Assembly (NCBI GenBank): GCA_964601355.1
Contig: CAZRNB010000040.1
Coordinates: 1 to 23,741, forward strand
DNA from: CAZRNB01 sp964601355
GTDB taxonomy: Bacteria; Planctomycetota; Phycisphaerae; Sedimentisphaerales; Anaerobacaceae
DNA: 23,741 nt
Direction of reading: 5' to 3'
Within the stretch, counting starts at the first letter, position 1. Each line of letters starts with the position of its first letter. The translations under genes were made by a program, and so were the position numbers. The notes under the pieces are model-generated. The model made no database searches and was not told the origin of the DNA. It was given only the letters and a program-made list of their open reading frames with translations. This document shows positions 7,128 to 13,395 of this stretch, piece after piece.

Positions 7128-7740
7128 GATAAAATATTTTATTCAGCAAAGCTGGCTGCTGATTGTTTCGTCGTTTTGTTTTGGTCTGCTGATAGCGGCT
7201 GCCAATGCTGCCTGGTCAGGCAAAATCGAGCAGAACAAAATCGGTAAGCTCAGTAATCTTATGAAGGCCCTTATCACACAGGCGGACACTTTTGAGCTTG
7301 CTATAAAAGATGTGTCAATACCCAGCGAGAAAGGTGCACAAACGACAACCGACATTTATAAGGCATTGGACAAAGCCGGCAAAACGGTGGGATTTGCTTT
7401 TATTGCTTCCGGGATGGGCTTTGCGGCCAACATCGAGCTTGTGATAGCAGTTGATCCCGGCTGCCGGCAGCTTTACGGATATAACGTATTGACATGTAGT
7501 GAAACGCCTGGCTTTGGAGACAGGATAAAAGACGAATATTTCAACAGCCAGTTTAAAGGAGCACCAGCCGGCAAGTTCCAGCTGACCAAGACCGGCGATG
7601 CCTCACAGATTGATGATACAATTGTAGCTATTAGCGGAGCTACGGTAACCAGCACCGCTATGGTGGAGATTTTTGATAGATACGTAAATGTCATAAAGCA
7701 GCAGTTGCAGGATAAGGGATTGATTGGCAATGTCAAATGA
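7120..7740 (+). CDS. rnfG: RnfG, electron-transport complex subunit G
   Basis: RnfG is a membrane-anchored subunit with a covalent FMN on the outer face of the membrane. The 206 residues comprise one N-terminal transmembrane helix (about 10-30) and an FMN-binding domain that contains ISGATVTS (171-178). Thr177 is the likely flavinylated residue. ETPGFGDRI (128-136) is another family signature. Translation starts at GTG 7120, supported by a strong GGGAGGA at 7106-7112 and by the eight-base overlap with rnfD. The 3' end overlaps the start of rnfE. The flavin should be attached by the ApbE encoded at 13396-14505. Confidence 0.95.
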   Translation: MPKIKYFIQQSWLLIVSSFCFGLLIAAANAAWSGKIEQNKIGKLSNLMKALITQADTFELAIKDVSIPSEKGAQTTTDIYKALDKAGKTVGFAFIASGMGFAANIELVIAVDPGCRQLYGYNVLTCSETPGFGDRIKDEYFNSQFKGAPAGKFQLTKTGDASQIDDTIVAISGATVTSTAMVEIFDRYVNVIKQQLQDKGLIGNVK

Positions 7741-8347
7741 TAATGGCAAAGCAAATTACATGAAGGCCCTGACAGCCGGATTATGGCGTGAGAATCCAAC
7801 GTTCCGCCTGCTGATAGGAATGTGTCCGCCGCTGGCGGTGACTACCGCCGTCAAACCCGCGCTGACTATGGGGCTAAGTGTTATCTTTGTGCTTATCTGC
7901 AGCAATCTTGTTATCAGTCTCATGCGTAACTTGCTTAAGCCGCACCTGCGGATAATAATGTTCACACTTACTATAGCGGCCTTCGTCACTGTATGTGACC
8001 TGTATTTAAAGGCCTATTTACCTGAGATGAGCGAAGTTCTCGGTGCGTATATTCCGCTGATTATTGTGAACTGCATAATCATATTTCGGGCAGAGGCCTG
8101 CGCAAGCAAGTCCGGCCCTATCGTGAGCGTGCTTGATGCGATTGGAATGGGCTCCGGATTTACGATAGCTTTGTGTATTTTGGCAAGTATTCGTGAGCTG
8201 CTTGCAACGGGGTGCTTAATCGGCTTTAAGATGATGCCGAACGGATTTGTTCCCTGGCTTGCGATGCAGATGCCGGTCGGCGCTTTCGTGACGCTCGGCT
8301 TATTGCTGGGTCTTGCAAATGTGATAACAGGAAAGAAGAGAAGCTGA
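7730..8347 (+). CDS. rnfE: RnfE, electron-transport complex subunit E
   Basis: RnfE is one of the two homologous six-helix membrane subunits (RnfA and RnfE) that form the core of the complex. The product of about 205 residues begins with a polar stretch. The family's LWRENPTFRLLIGMCPPLAV follows, then alternating helices. The loop with LPEMSEVLGAYIPLIIVNCIIIFRAEA is the conserved region that carries a cysteine facing the membrane-embedded iron-sulfur site. ATG 7730 is preferred over TTG 7724 because AAGGGA lies upstream at a workable distance. Either start overlaps rnfG. It ends one base before rnfA. Confidence 0.95.
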   Translation: MSNDNGKANYMKALTAGLWRENPTFRLLIGMCPPLAVTTAVKPALTMGLSVIFVLICSNLVISLMRNLLKPHLRIIMFTLTIAAFVTVCDLYLKAYLPEMSEVLGAYIPLIIVNCIIIFRAEACASKSGPIVSVLDAIGMGSGFTIALCILASIRELLATGCLIGFKMMPNGFVPWLAMQMPVGAFVTLGLLLGLANVITGKKRS

Positions 8348-8348
8348 T

Positions 8349-8939
8349 ATGGATAGATTTTACGTCCTTATAATGGGTTTTCTGTCGGTAGTGCTGGTTA
8401 ATAATTTCGTGTTCACAAAATTTCTCGGAACATGTCCATACCTCGGCGTTTCCGGAAGAATTGATAGTGCCTTGGGAATGGGTCTTGCCGTAACGTTTGT
8501 CACGGCTCTTAGCGGCACACTCACCTGGCTGGTGGACTATCTCGTTCTCACGCCGCTGCACCTTGAAATAACCCGCTATATCTGTTACATCGTCATCATA
8601 GCCGGCGCTGTCCAGCTTGTTGAAATGTATGTGCGGAAGTTCTTCCCATCCCTCTACGATGCATTCGGAATATATTTGCCGTTGATTTCAACAAATTGCG
8701 TAATCTTGGGTGTATGTCTTTTTTTAGACATCTGGGGTACGGACAACCTGCTTGAAGCGGTTGTTCTGAGCGCCGGAACCGGTATAGGTTTTACAGTCGC
8801 TATTTGTATCATGGCCGGAATTCGCGAGGAGCTGATTATGGCTGATGTCCCTGCGTGTTTTCAGGGTGCGCCAATTACTCTTATTACAGCAGGCCTGCTC
8901 ACGCTGGCCTTTATGGGTTTTGCTGGAATGATAAAATAA
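8349..8939 (+). CDS. rnfA: RnfA, electron-transport complex subunit A
   Basis: The 196-residue product is a six-helix membrane protein with the RnfA signatures VNNFVFTKFLGTCPYLGVS near the start and FGIYLPLISTNCVILG around residues 104-119. The cysteines in these two motifs are conserved in the family and are thought to hold a 2Fe-2S cluster together with RnfE. AGIREELIMADVP near residue 160 is also typical. The gene begins one base after rnfE, so the two are translationally coupled. The 103-base gap that follows holds a fold-back repeat and separates rnfA from rnfB, a looser junction than the others in this operon. Confidence 0.95.
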   Translation: MDRFYVLIMGFLSVVLVNNFVFTKFLGTCPYLGVSGRIDSALGMGLAVTFVTALSGTLTWLVDYLVLTPLHLEITRYICYIVIIAGAVQLVEMYVRKFFPSLYDAFGIYLPLISTNCVILGVCLFLDIWGTDNLLEAVVLSAGTGIGFTVAICIMAGIREELIMADVPACFQGAPITLITAGLLTLAFMGFAGMIK

Positions 8940-9040
8940 AAAATGCAAAATGTAAAAATCAAAGTGTAAAATTAAGGAAGTCATCCCTAAGGGATTCCAC
9001 AATTTTGATTTTTTATTTTTGATATTTAATTTTGGTTTCC
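8940..9040. repeat. Imperfect palindromic word repeat between rnfA and rnfB
   Basis: AAATGCAAAATGTAAAAATC-type words on the left are mirrored by AATTTTGATTTTTTATTTTT-type words on the right. At the centre GGAA (8976-8979) and TCCC (8984-8987) pair with GGGA (8991-8994) and TTCC (8995-8998), with a four-base bulge. The whole stretch has the form of a MITE- or REP-like intergenic element. It sits inside the RNF operon and supplies the sequence just before the rnfB start codon. Confidence 0.6.
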
Positions 9041-9042
9041 TA

Positions 9043-9924
9043 ATGATATTGGCTGATATTTTTCAATTATGGAGCGAGGCTTGGCCGGCAGGTGCTACTA
9101 TGGTTGGTTTGGGCGCCGGCTTTGCCGTAGTGCTTTTAATCGCAAGTGAGAGGCTGAAGGTCACGATTGACCCGAAGATTGAACAAGTTCACAAGGTTTT
9201 GCCGCACCTGGATTGTGGAGCCTGCGGTTTCGGCGGCTGCTCTCAATATGCAAAGGCTGTTTTAGATAAGCCCGAGCTGATTGGCAAATGTGCACCGGGC
9301 GGGCAGGCGACCGCTGCAAAAGTTGCCGAAGTCCTGAATCTGCAGGTTCGCACAGATGGTTTTCCCTTCAGGCCAATCGTGCACTGCCGGGCGCATAAAG
9401 ACGACAAAACTTATTATGCCAAATATCAGGGCATACAAAGCTGCACGGCCGCGAACGCATTAGCTCCGGTGCAGGCCTGCAAGTTCGGCTGTCTCGGCTT
9501 CGGTGATTGTACAAGAGCCTGCAGGTTCAATGCTCTTCACATTATTGACGGCTTGGCAGTTGTTGATTATGAAAAATGCACCGGCTGTACAGCCTGCTCG
9601 AAGGCTTGCCCGCGAAATCTTATCCAGATGGTTCCTTTCAATTGTGAGAATATGATGACAGTAGCTTGCAGAAGCAAAGAGAGCGGAAAGACCACGCGTT
9701 CGATGTGTAAGGTTGGCTGTATCGGCTGCGGCCTATGTGTCAAACAGAGTGATATTTTCACTGTTGAGGATAATTTAGCTCGAATTGATTACCAAAAATA
9801 CAAGCCTAATGAGAAGAATGAGTCTGCGATGAGCAAATGCCCAACCGGCGTGATTGTCTATCGTGGCCGAACCGCCCCGCAGCCTCGCCAGACCGGCAAA
9901 AAACCCGCCGCAGTATCAGCGTAA
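9043..9924 (+). CDS. rnfB: RnfB, ferredoxin-like electron-entry subunit
   Basis: RnfB accepts electrons from ferredoxin. With the ATG at 9043 it has 293 residues. An N-terminal membrane helix (about 16-35) is followed by the RnfB-type 4Fe-4S domain with Cys58/61/66/83 (CGACGFGGC...C). Further cysteine clusters CKFGCLGFGDCTRAC, CTGCTACSKACP and CKVGCIGCGLC come next. The tail after KCPTGVIVYRG is proline- and lysine-rich. A TTG at 9019 would add eight residues. Neither start has a good ribosome-binding site, because the upstream bases belong to an inserted repeat. It closes the RNF operon. A second, diverged copy of its last 110 bases occurs at 10777-10886, beyond the MNT-HEPN genes. Confidence 0.93.
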   Translation: MILADIFQLWSEAWPAGATMVGLGAGFAVVLLIASERLKVTIDPKIEQVHKVLPHLDCGACGFGGCSQYAKAVLDKPELIGKCAPGGQATAAKVAEVLNLQVRTDGFPFRPIVHCRAHKDDKTYYAKYQGIQSCTAANALAPVQACKFGCLGFGDCTRACRFNALHIIDGLAVVDYEKCTGCTACSKACPRNLIQMVPFNCENMMTVACRSKESGKTTRSMCKVGCIGCGLCVKQSDIFTVEDNLARIDYQKYKPNEKNESAMSKCPTGVIVYRGRTAPQPRQTGKKPAAVSA

Positions 9925-10021
9925 CATCATGATAAATCGGGGATTCATCTTGCAAATGTGTCATTTTCTTTGTATTCTGGAAGTGGTGGAAAAGCAATGA
10001 TCTCCCGAAGGAGAATTAAGC

Positions 10022-10354
10022 ATGGCCGGAGTCCAAAACTCGACAAAAAGATATATCCGGAAGATGGTCAAGCGCATCGTAGCGCAGTTCCAGCCGGAAA
10101 GAATCATTCTTTTTGGCTCACACGCCCGTGGACAGGCTAACTCTGATAGTGATGTGGACCTGCTTATTGTGATGCCTGTTTCGGGCTCAAAACGCAAAAA
10201 GGCCATAGAGATTGGCGTGGCGCTGCACGACATTCCCGTTGCTAAGGATGTTATCGTTGTTACTCCCCATGATTTCGAGTGGCGTAAGGAGATTGTCGGT
10301 ACGATTGAGCGGCCTGCTTCTCGGGAAGGAAAGCTCCTTTATGCCCGAAAATAG
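10022..10354 (+). CDS. MNT-type nucleotidyltransferase, antitoxin of a HEPN-MNT pair
   Basis: The 110-residue product is a minimal nucleotidyltransferase. The catalytic signature GSHARGQANSDSDVDLLIV (about residues 32-50) has the GS motif and two metal-binding aspartates (DVD) spaced as in active enzymes. In characterised HEPN-MNT modules the MNT protein neutralises the HEPN ribonuclease, in some cases by adding AMP residues to a tyrosine. An AAGGAG element lies upstream of the ATG. The HEPN gene follows, and in its restored frame would overlap this gene by 14 bases. The pair lies immediately after rnfB but has no functional link to RNF. It looks like a mobile cassette that landed there. Confidence 0.88.
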   Translation: MAGVQNSTKRYIRKMVKRIVAQFQPERIILFGSHARGQANSDSDVDLLIVMPVSGSKRKKAIEIGVALHDIPVAKDVIVVTPHDFEWRKEIVGTIERPASREGKLLYARK

Positions 10355-10362
10355 CAAGACCA

Positions 10363-10767
10363 ATGCCATCGCTCGAGAGTGGGGTCATCAAGGCCGAGAA
10401 TGACCTTAAGACCGCCTCGCACACATTGAAAATGACAAAAGGATGTCCAACTGATACGGTGTGTTTTCACGCTCAGCAGTGTGTAGAAAAATACTTGAAG
10501 GCTTTTTTGGTCAGTAAAGGAATTGATTTCCCCAAGACCCATGACATCGAGAATTTGGTTTCGCTGCTTCCGGAAAACATCTGGCTGCGATTGAGTATTG
10601 AAGAACAAAGGTGCCTTACTGCTTATGCTACTGTGACTCGTTACCCTGGTGATTACGAACCCGTTTTATTCGCCGAAGCGCAACAAAGTGTCAAACTCGC
10701 ACGGCGTGTTCGACAAGAACTGCGAAGTCTTTTGCCAAAAGAGATACTATCACGCCGAAGACGCTGA
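10363..10767 (+). CDS. HEPN-domain protein (toxin partner), 5' end apparently frameshifted
   Basis: The 134-residue frame holds almost the whole HEPN fold: IKAENDLKTA, CFHAQQCVEKYLKAFLV (helix 2 with the conserved AQQ..EKYLKA), KTHDIENLVSLL and TRYPGDY. HEPN proteins are commonly ribonucleases, but the Rx4-6H catalytic motif is not evident here, so activity is uncertain. The ATG at 10363 gives an odd beginning (MPSLESG). In the frame of an ATG at 10341, which overlaps the MNT stop, the product starts MPENSKTNAIAREW and would run straight into VIKAENDLKTA if one G of the GGGG at 10381-10384 were absent. That is the usual start of the family. So either a one-base insertion has broken the gene, or there is a sequencing error. 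Confidence 0.82.
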   Translation: MPSLESGVIKAENDLKTASHTLKMTKGCPTDTVCFHAQQCVEKYLKAFLVSKGIDFPKTHDIENLVSLLPENIWLRLSIEEQRCLTAYATVTRYPGDYEPVLFAEAQQSVKLARRVRQELRSLLPKEILSRRRR

Positions 10768-10776
10768 TGGGCGACA

Positions 10777-10886
10777 GAATGTGCCATTGATTAACAAATG
10801 TCCGACCGGCGTGATTGTCTATCGCGGCAAAACCGCCCCTGCCCCCCCGCCAGCCCGGCAAGAAACCCGTCGCTGCATTAACATAA
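10777..10886 (+). pseudogene. Second, diverged copy of the rnfB 3' end
   Basis: The last 110 bases of rnfB (9816-9924) recur here. By hand alignment about 86 of 110 positions match, with one extra base in a run of seven C (10842-10848). The encoded peptide NKCPTGVIVYRGKTAPAP and, after the shift, RQPGKKPVAALT matches the RnfB tail (SKCPTGVIVYRGRTAPQP, RQTGKKPAAVSA), and both end at a TAA. There is no start codon or upstream domain, so it is a gene fragment. The two copies bracket the MNT-HEPN genes. Confidence 0.75.
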
Positions 10887-10993
10887 TATTTAACCTGACA
10901 ATTCATTCGTAGATTTCCTTCTGTGCGAATCGAAATTTTCCCATATACGAAGAAAAAAGGTGAAAAAACTGCAAAAATACCCAATTACCCTAA

Positions 10994-11023
10994 TTGTTTT
11001 CGGACTAACGCTTCAGATATAAT
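10994..11023 (+). promoter_or_regulatory. Candidate promoter of the PEP-CTERM-type gene
   Basis: TTGTTT at 10994-10999 and a perfect TATAAT at 11018-11023 are separated by 18 bases. The predicted transcript starts near 11030, which leaves a leader of about 165 bases before the ATG at 11196. Confidence 0.45.
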
Positions 11024-11195
11024 TTACTAAAGAATCAGACAAGGAGGGTTTTACATCGGAGGAAGGGATTTCCCGTTGAATAGTAAAAATGAGTGAACTC
11101 TTGTCTGCTGAAGGAGGTGGTTATGTGCTATGATATGACAATACTTTGAATCTTTTATATTAAGAAAAGAACAACTTAAATTTTGGAGGAGAACA
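11024..11195 (+). other. Long leader with repeated Shine-Dalgarno-like sequences and mini-ORFs
   Basis: AAGGAGG occurs at 11041-11047 and 11111-11117, GGAGGAAGG at 11058-11066, and the true ribosome-binding site GGAGGAG shortly before 11196. AAGGAGGTGG is placed correctly for an ATG at 11123 that reads MCYDMTIL and stops at 11149. A second mini-frame, MSELLSAEGGGYVL (11089-11133), overlaps it. GGGATTTCCC near 11065-11074 is a small palindrome. Whether any of these is translated is unknown, but a leader this rich in initiation signals could control the downstream gene. Confidence 0.35.
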
Positions 11196-12578
11196 ATGAA
11201 ACAAAAGACTTTGACGATCTGGTTAAGTGCGATCAAAGATCGGTATCTTCGTATCGACATTAACTGCTTGAAACCAAGTAGCTTGGTTAATCTGATCATA
11301 GCCTCTATTGTCGTACTGGTATCGGGCACGGCAAGCGCCAATTCATGGGTTCATGATCCTGCCTTTCCCGGTGAATGGTTTAATCCAGACAACTGGAGCT
11401 TACATGTGCCGGGCCCTTCTCCCGGGCAGGGTGGTAGCATATCCAATGGTGGAACAGCCCTCATAAGCAGCGGAGAAGCAGAATGCCATACTCTAAACAT
11501 AGCGAATAGTAGCAGTCTGGTACAGTCTGGCGGTTCTATCTATATACCCAGCGAGTTCTTGGTTGGAGATGGTTCCGACGGCAGCTACTATCTCGGTGGC
11601 GGTGAGGTCAACGCCAAGTTCACGACTGTCGGCAATGGAGGCTACAACTCGCATCAAGGGCACATCGTTCAAACGGGAGGCTCATTTTCAGGCCACCAAG
11701 TGTTCTTGGGATTTGGATACGTTGGCACGGGAGTCTACGAGTTGGTGGATGGGCAATTCGGACCCAGCGGAATAATGGTGGGTCTGTATGGCACTGGCCG
11801 CCTCATCCAGGCGGGTGGGACGAACACCGCTGGAGGGATAGCGATTGCAGCCCTTGGCAGCGGAACGTTCACGATCTCGGGAGGTGTCGTTGAGACCGGA
11901 GGCATTGACGTTGGTACGAGGTGGTGGCCAAGTATAACAGGAAGGGGAACGCTCGACATCACTTCAGCAGACGCGCAGATCCAGATATCGGGAGGTCTGC
12001 TCTTCGGCGAAGACAGCGTATTTACAGCCGTACCCGGATCCACAATACACATGACGGAATCAAGCCACTTTAGAAATGAAAACTCTGATCCTGCCGACTT
12101 AGCGGATTTACAGAATCTGACGCTGATTTTCGAAGGTGGTGGGCAAAATCTTGGCCTCTTGGAGGTGGCCAGCGCGATGGATGCTGGCTTTAATGATAAC
12201 TTTGCTCTTGGAGCTTTAATGCTGGGCGGGCAAGACGTTGGAATAGTGCAGTTAGTCGATGGTTGGGACAACGGCAATCGCGGAGATGGCTTCGAATCTC
12301 TTTTCGTGCGCGACATGGCAATAGGTAGCGGTTCCAACCTTGATATTTATGGTACGGTGCTTTATGAAGCTGGCAACACGGAAGATGAGCTTGATAGTTG
12401 GATTGCAGACGGCAGACTCTGGGACAGCACGTCTCGAGTCCTTGACGCAGTGTATATCCCAACAAGAGATTGGACAGTCGTAAGTGAATCAACCATTGTC
12501 CCCATTCCTGGAGCTTTTGTACTCGTCAGCATCGGTGTCGGACTTGTCGGCTGGCTGCGTAGGCGAAGAACGATATAG
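11196..12578 (+). CDS. Secreted beta-repeat protein with PEP-CTERM-type (VPIPG) sorting tail
   Basis: The 460-residue product has a long N-terminal export signal (hydrophobic region about residues 31-49, ending near TASANS). Its middle is built of Gly/Ser/Thr-rich repeats such as GSGTFTISGG and GTGRLIQAGG, typical of right-handed beta-helix surface proteins. The C-terminus has the three parts of an exosortase signal: VPIPG, a hydrophobic helix (AFVLVSIGVGLVGW) and the basic end LRRRRTI. Such tails direct sorting to the cell surface or matrix in organisms with exosortase. That enzyme is not encoded in this window. A GGAGGAG ribosome-binding site precedes the ATG. Followed by word repeats and REP palindromes. 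The ligand or function is not apparent. Confidence 0.85.
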   Translation: MKQKTLTIWLSAIKDRYLRIDINCLKPSSLVNLIIASIVVLVSGTASANSWVHDPAFPGEWFNPDNWSLHVPGPSPGQGGSISNGGTALISSGEAECHTLNIANSSSLVQSGGSIYIPSEFLVGDGSDGSYYLGGGEVNAKFTTVGNGGYNSHQGHIVQTGGSFSGHQVFLGFGYVGTGVYELVDGQFGPSGIMVGLYGTGRLIQAGGTNTAGGIAIAALGSGTFTISGGVVETGGIDVGTRWWPSITGRGTLDITSADAQIQISGGLLFGEDSVFTAVPGSTIHMTESSHFRNENSDPADLADLQNLTLIFEGGGQNLGLLEVASAMDAGFNDNFALGALMLGGQDVGIVQLVDGWDNGNRGDGFESLFVRDMAIGSGSNLDIYGTVLYEAGNTEDELDSWIADGRLWDSTSRVLDAVYIPTRDWTVVSESTIVPIPGAFVLVSIGVGLVGWLRRRRTI

Positions 12579-12623
12579 TCGTTGGTCGATGGTCGTTAGT
12601 TGATAAAATTGTTGAGAGATATT

Positions 12624-12756
12624 CAGTCGCCATACTGGCGACTGCTAAACGGGTAATGTATATTCCATCGCCGTACCGGTGACGGCTAACCGAATAATGT
12701 GTGTTACCTCGCCGTGGCGGCGATTAGGGAAACGTCGCCGGGACGGCGACGGCTAA
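12624..12756 (-). repeat. Cluster of four REP palindromes downstream of the transposase gene
   Basis: Four palindromes with a GCCG/CGGC-type core stand in a row: 12624-12644 (CAGTCGCCA-TAC-TGGCGACTG), 12668-12682, 12709-12723 (TCGCCG-TGG-CGGCGA) and 12734-12750 (GTCGCCG-GGA-CGGCGAC). Three are followed by CTAAAC or CTAACC, so on the minus strand each reads GTTTAGC (or GGTTAGC) and then the hairpin. Spacers contain GGTAATG-type words, giving a period of roughly 42 bases for the first three. The foot-plus-hairpin layout is that of REP elements mobilised by tyrosine transposases. The transposase stop codon is the TAG within the foot of the fourth copy. Confidence 0.8.
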
Positions 12757-13298
12757 ACAGGTAATGGCGAAGTAAAATCCCAATGTTGCGGTGCAAGGCC
12801 GGCGCAGATAGGATTGGACTGAATATACCTGACGGCGGCCAAAAGCGCATCAGTGTCCGTAATAAAAACCTTCCAGCAGCCACGCGTCCAGGGGGTATAT
12901 TTTAGTTTCAAATCTTTCGTTGCAGCACCTTTGAGCTGATTAACAAGGTACTCGATTCTATATTTTGAGCGCAAAATAAGTACGTGTACATGGTCGTTCA
13001 TTATTGCACAAGCCGGAACTTTTACACCCAATCTTTGAATGACACTGCCGAAGGCGTCAGCAACAATTTCGTGAGACCTGTTATCAAAGTAAAATGGAGG
13101 ACGGCTCAGCTGTGAAGCAGCCATCGTCCAGAATTTTAACAGATTTTCTTTGGCTGGTATCGGGTTTTGTCGGCCATATTTAATCCTGCCTAACATACGA
13201 AGCTGGTCGTTATAAATCTCTTTAGAATATGAGCCACGCGGGTCATTGGGCAACCAAGTGCCGTATGTTGTAAATATTGCATGATAGGCAATAGTCAT
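12753..13298 (-). CDS. REP-associated tyrosine transposase (Y1/IS200-like, RAYT)
   Basis: This 181-residue protein belongs to the IS200-like HUH transposases. YGTWLPNDPRGS (12-23) is the hallmark of one RAYT group. H103-V-H105 in NDHVHVL is the HUH metal site. RYIQSNPICAGL (157-168) is the conserved C-terminal helix, with Tyr158 the candidate nucleophile by spacing. RAYTs nick and move single-stranded REP hairpins. Both ends of the gene touch REP feet: CTAAAC lies about 17 bases before the ATG (just ahead of an AAGGAA site), and the last codons and stop are part of the next foot. It appears complete, so the unit may be active. Confidence 0.88.
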   Translation of the reverse strand: MTIAYHAIFTTYGTWLPNDPRGSYSKEIYNDQLRMLGRIKYGRQNPIPAKENLLKFWTMAASQLSRPPFYFDNRSHEIVADAFGSVIQRLGVKVPACAIMNDHVHVLILRSKYRIEYLVNQLKGAATKDLKLKYTPWTRGCWKVFITDTDALLAAVRYIQSNPICAGLAPQHWDFTSPLPV

Positions 13299-13314
13299 CG
13301 GTAATTTCCTTATT

Positions 13315-13346
13315 GTTTAGCAGCAGCCGGGACGGCTGCTTTTTTT
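13315..13346 (+). repeat. REP palindrome ending in a T-run, upstream of the transposase gene
   Basis: The foot GTTTAG at 13315-13320 is followed by the hairpin GCAGCCG-GGA-CGGCTGC (13323-13339) and seven T residues (13340-13346). It points in the opposite direction to the REPs at 12624-12756. With the T-run it has the form of an intrinsic terminator on the plus strand, although no plus-strand gene precedes it closely. Confidence 0.7.
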
Positions 13347-13365
13347 ATAAAATATTATATCTATA

Positions 13366-13391
13366 AGTCGCCGTACCGGCGACTGCTAAAC
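13366..13391 (-). repeat. REP palindrome next to the apbE 3' end
   Basis: AGTCGCCG-TAC-CGGCGACT (13366-13384) followed by GCTAAAC is the sixth REP. On the minus strand it reads GTTTAGC and then the hairpin. It forms an inverted pair with the REP at 13315-13346 and lies five bases from the apbE stop codon. Confidence 0.75.
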
Positions 13392-13395
13392 ATCC

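Noticed and set aside
10649..10912. 87-codon open frame overlapping the HEPN 3' end
   Set aside because: It has no ribosome-binding site, and its only recognisable part is the rnfB-tail fragment at 10777-10886.
11735..12337. Minus-strand 200-codon frame opposite the PEP-CTERM-type gene
   Set aside because: Proline/serine-rich antisense of Gly-rich repeats, with no start signal.
12624..12756. CRISPR-like array (palindromes at a period of about 42 bases)
   Set aside because: The repeated part is the variable-loop REP hairpin, the spacers are also similar to one another, and no cas gene is near. REP elements explain it fully.
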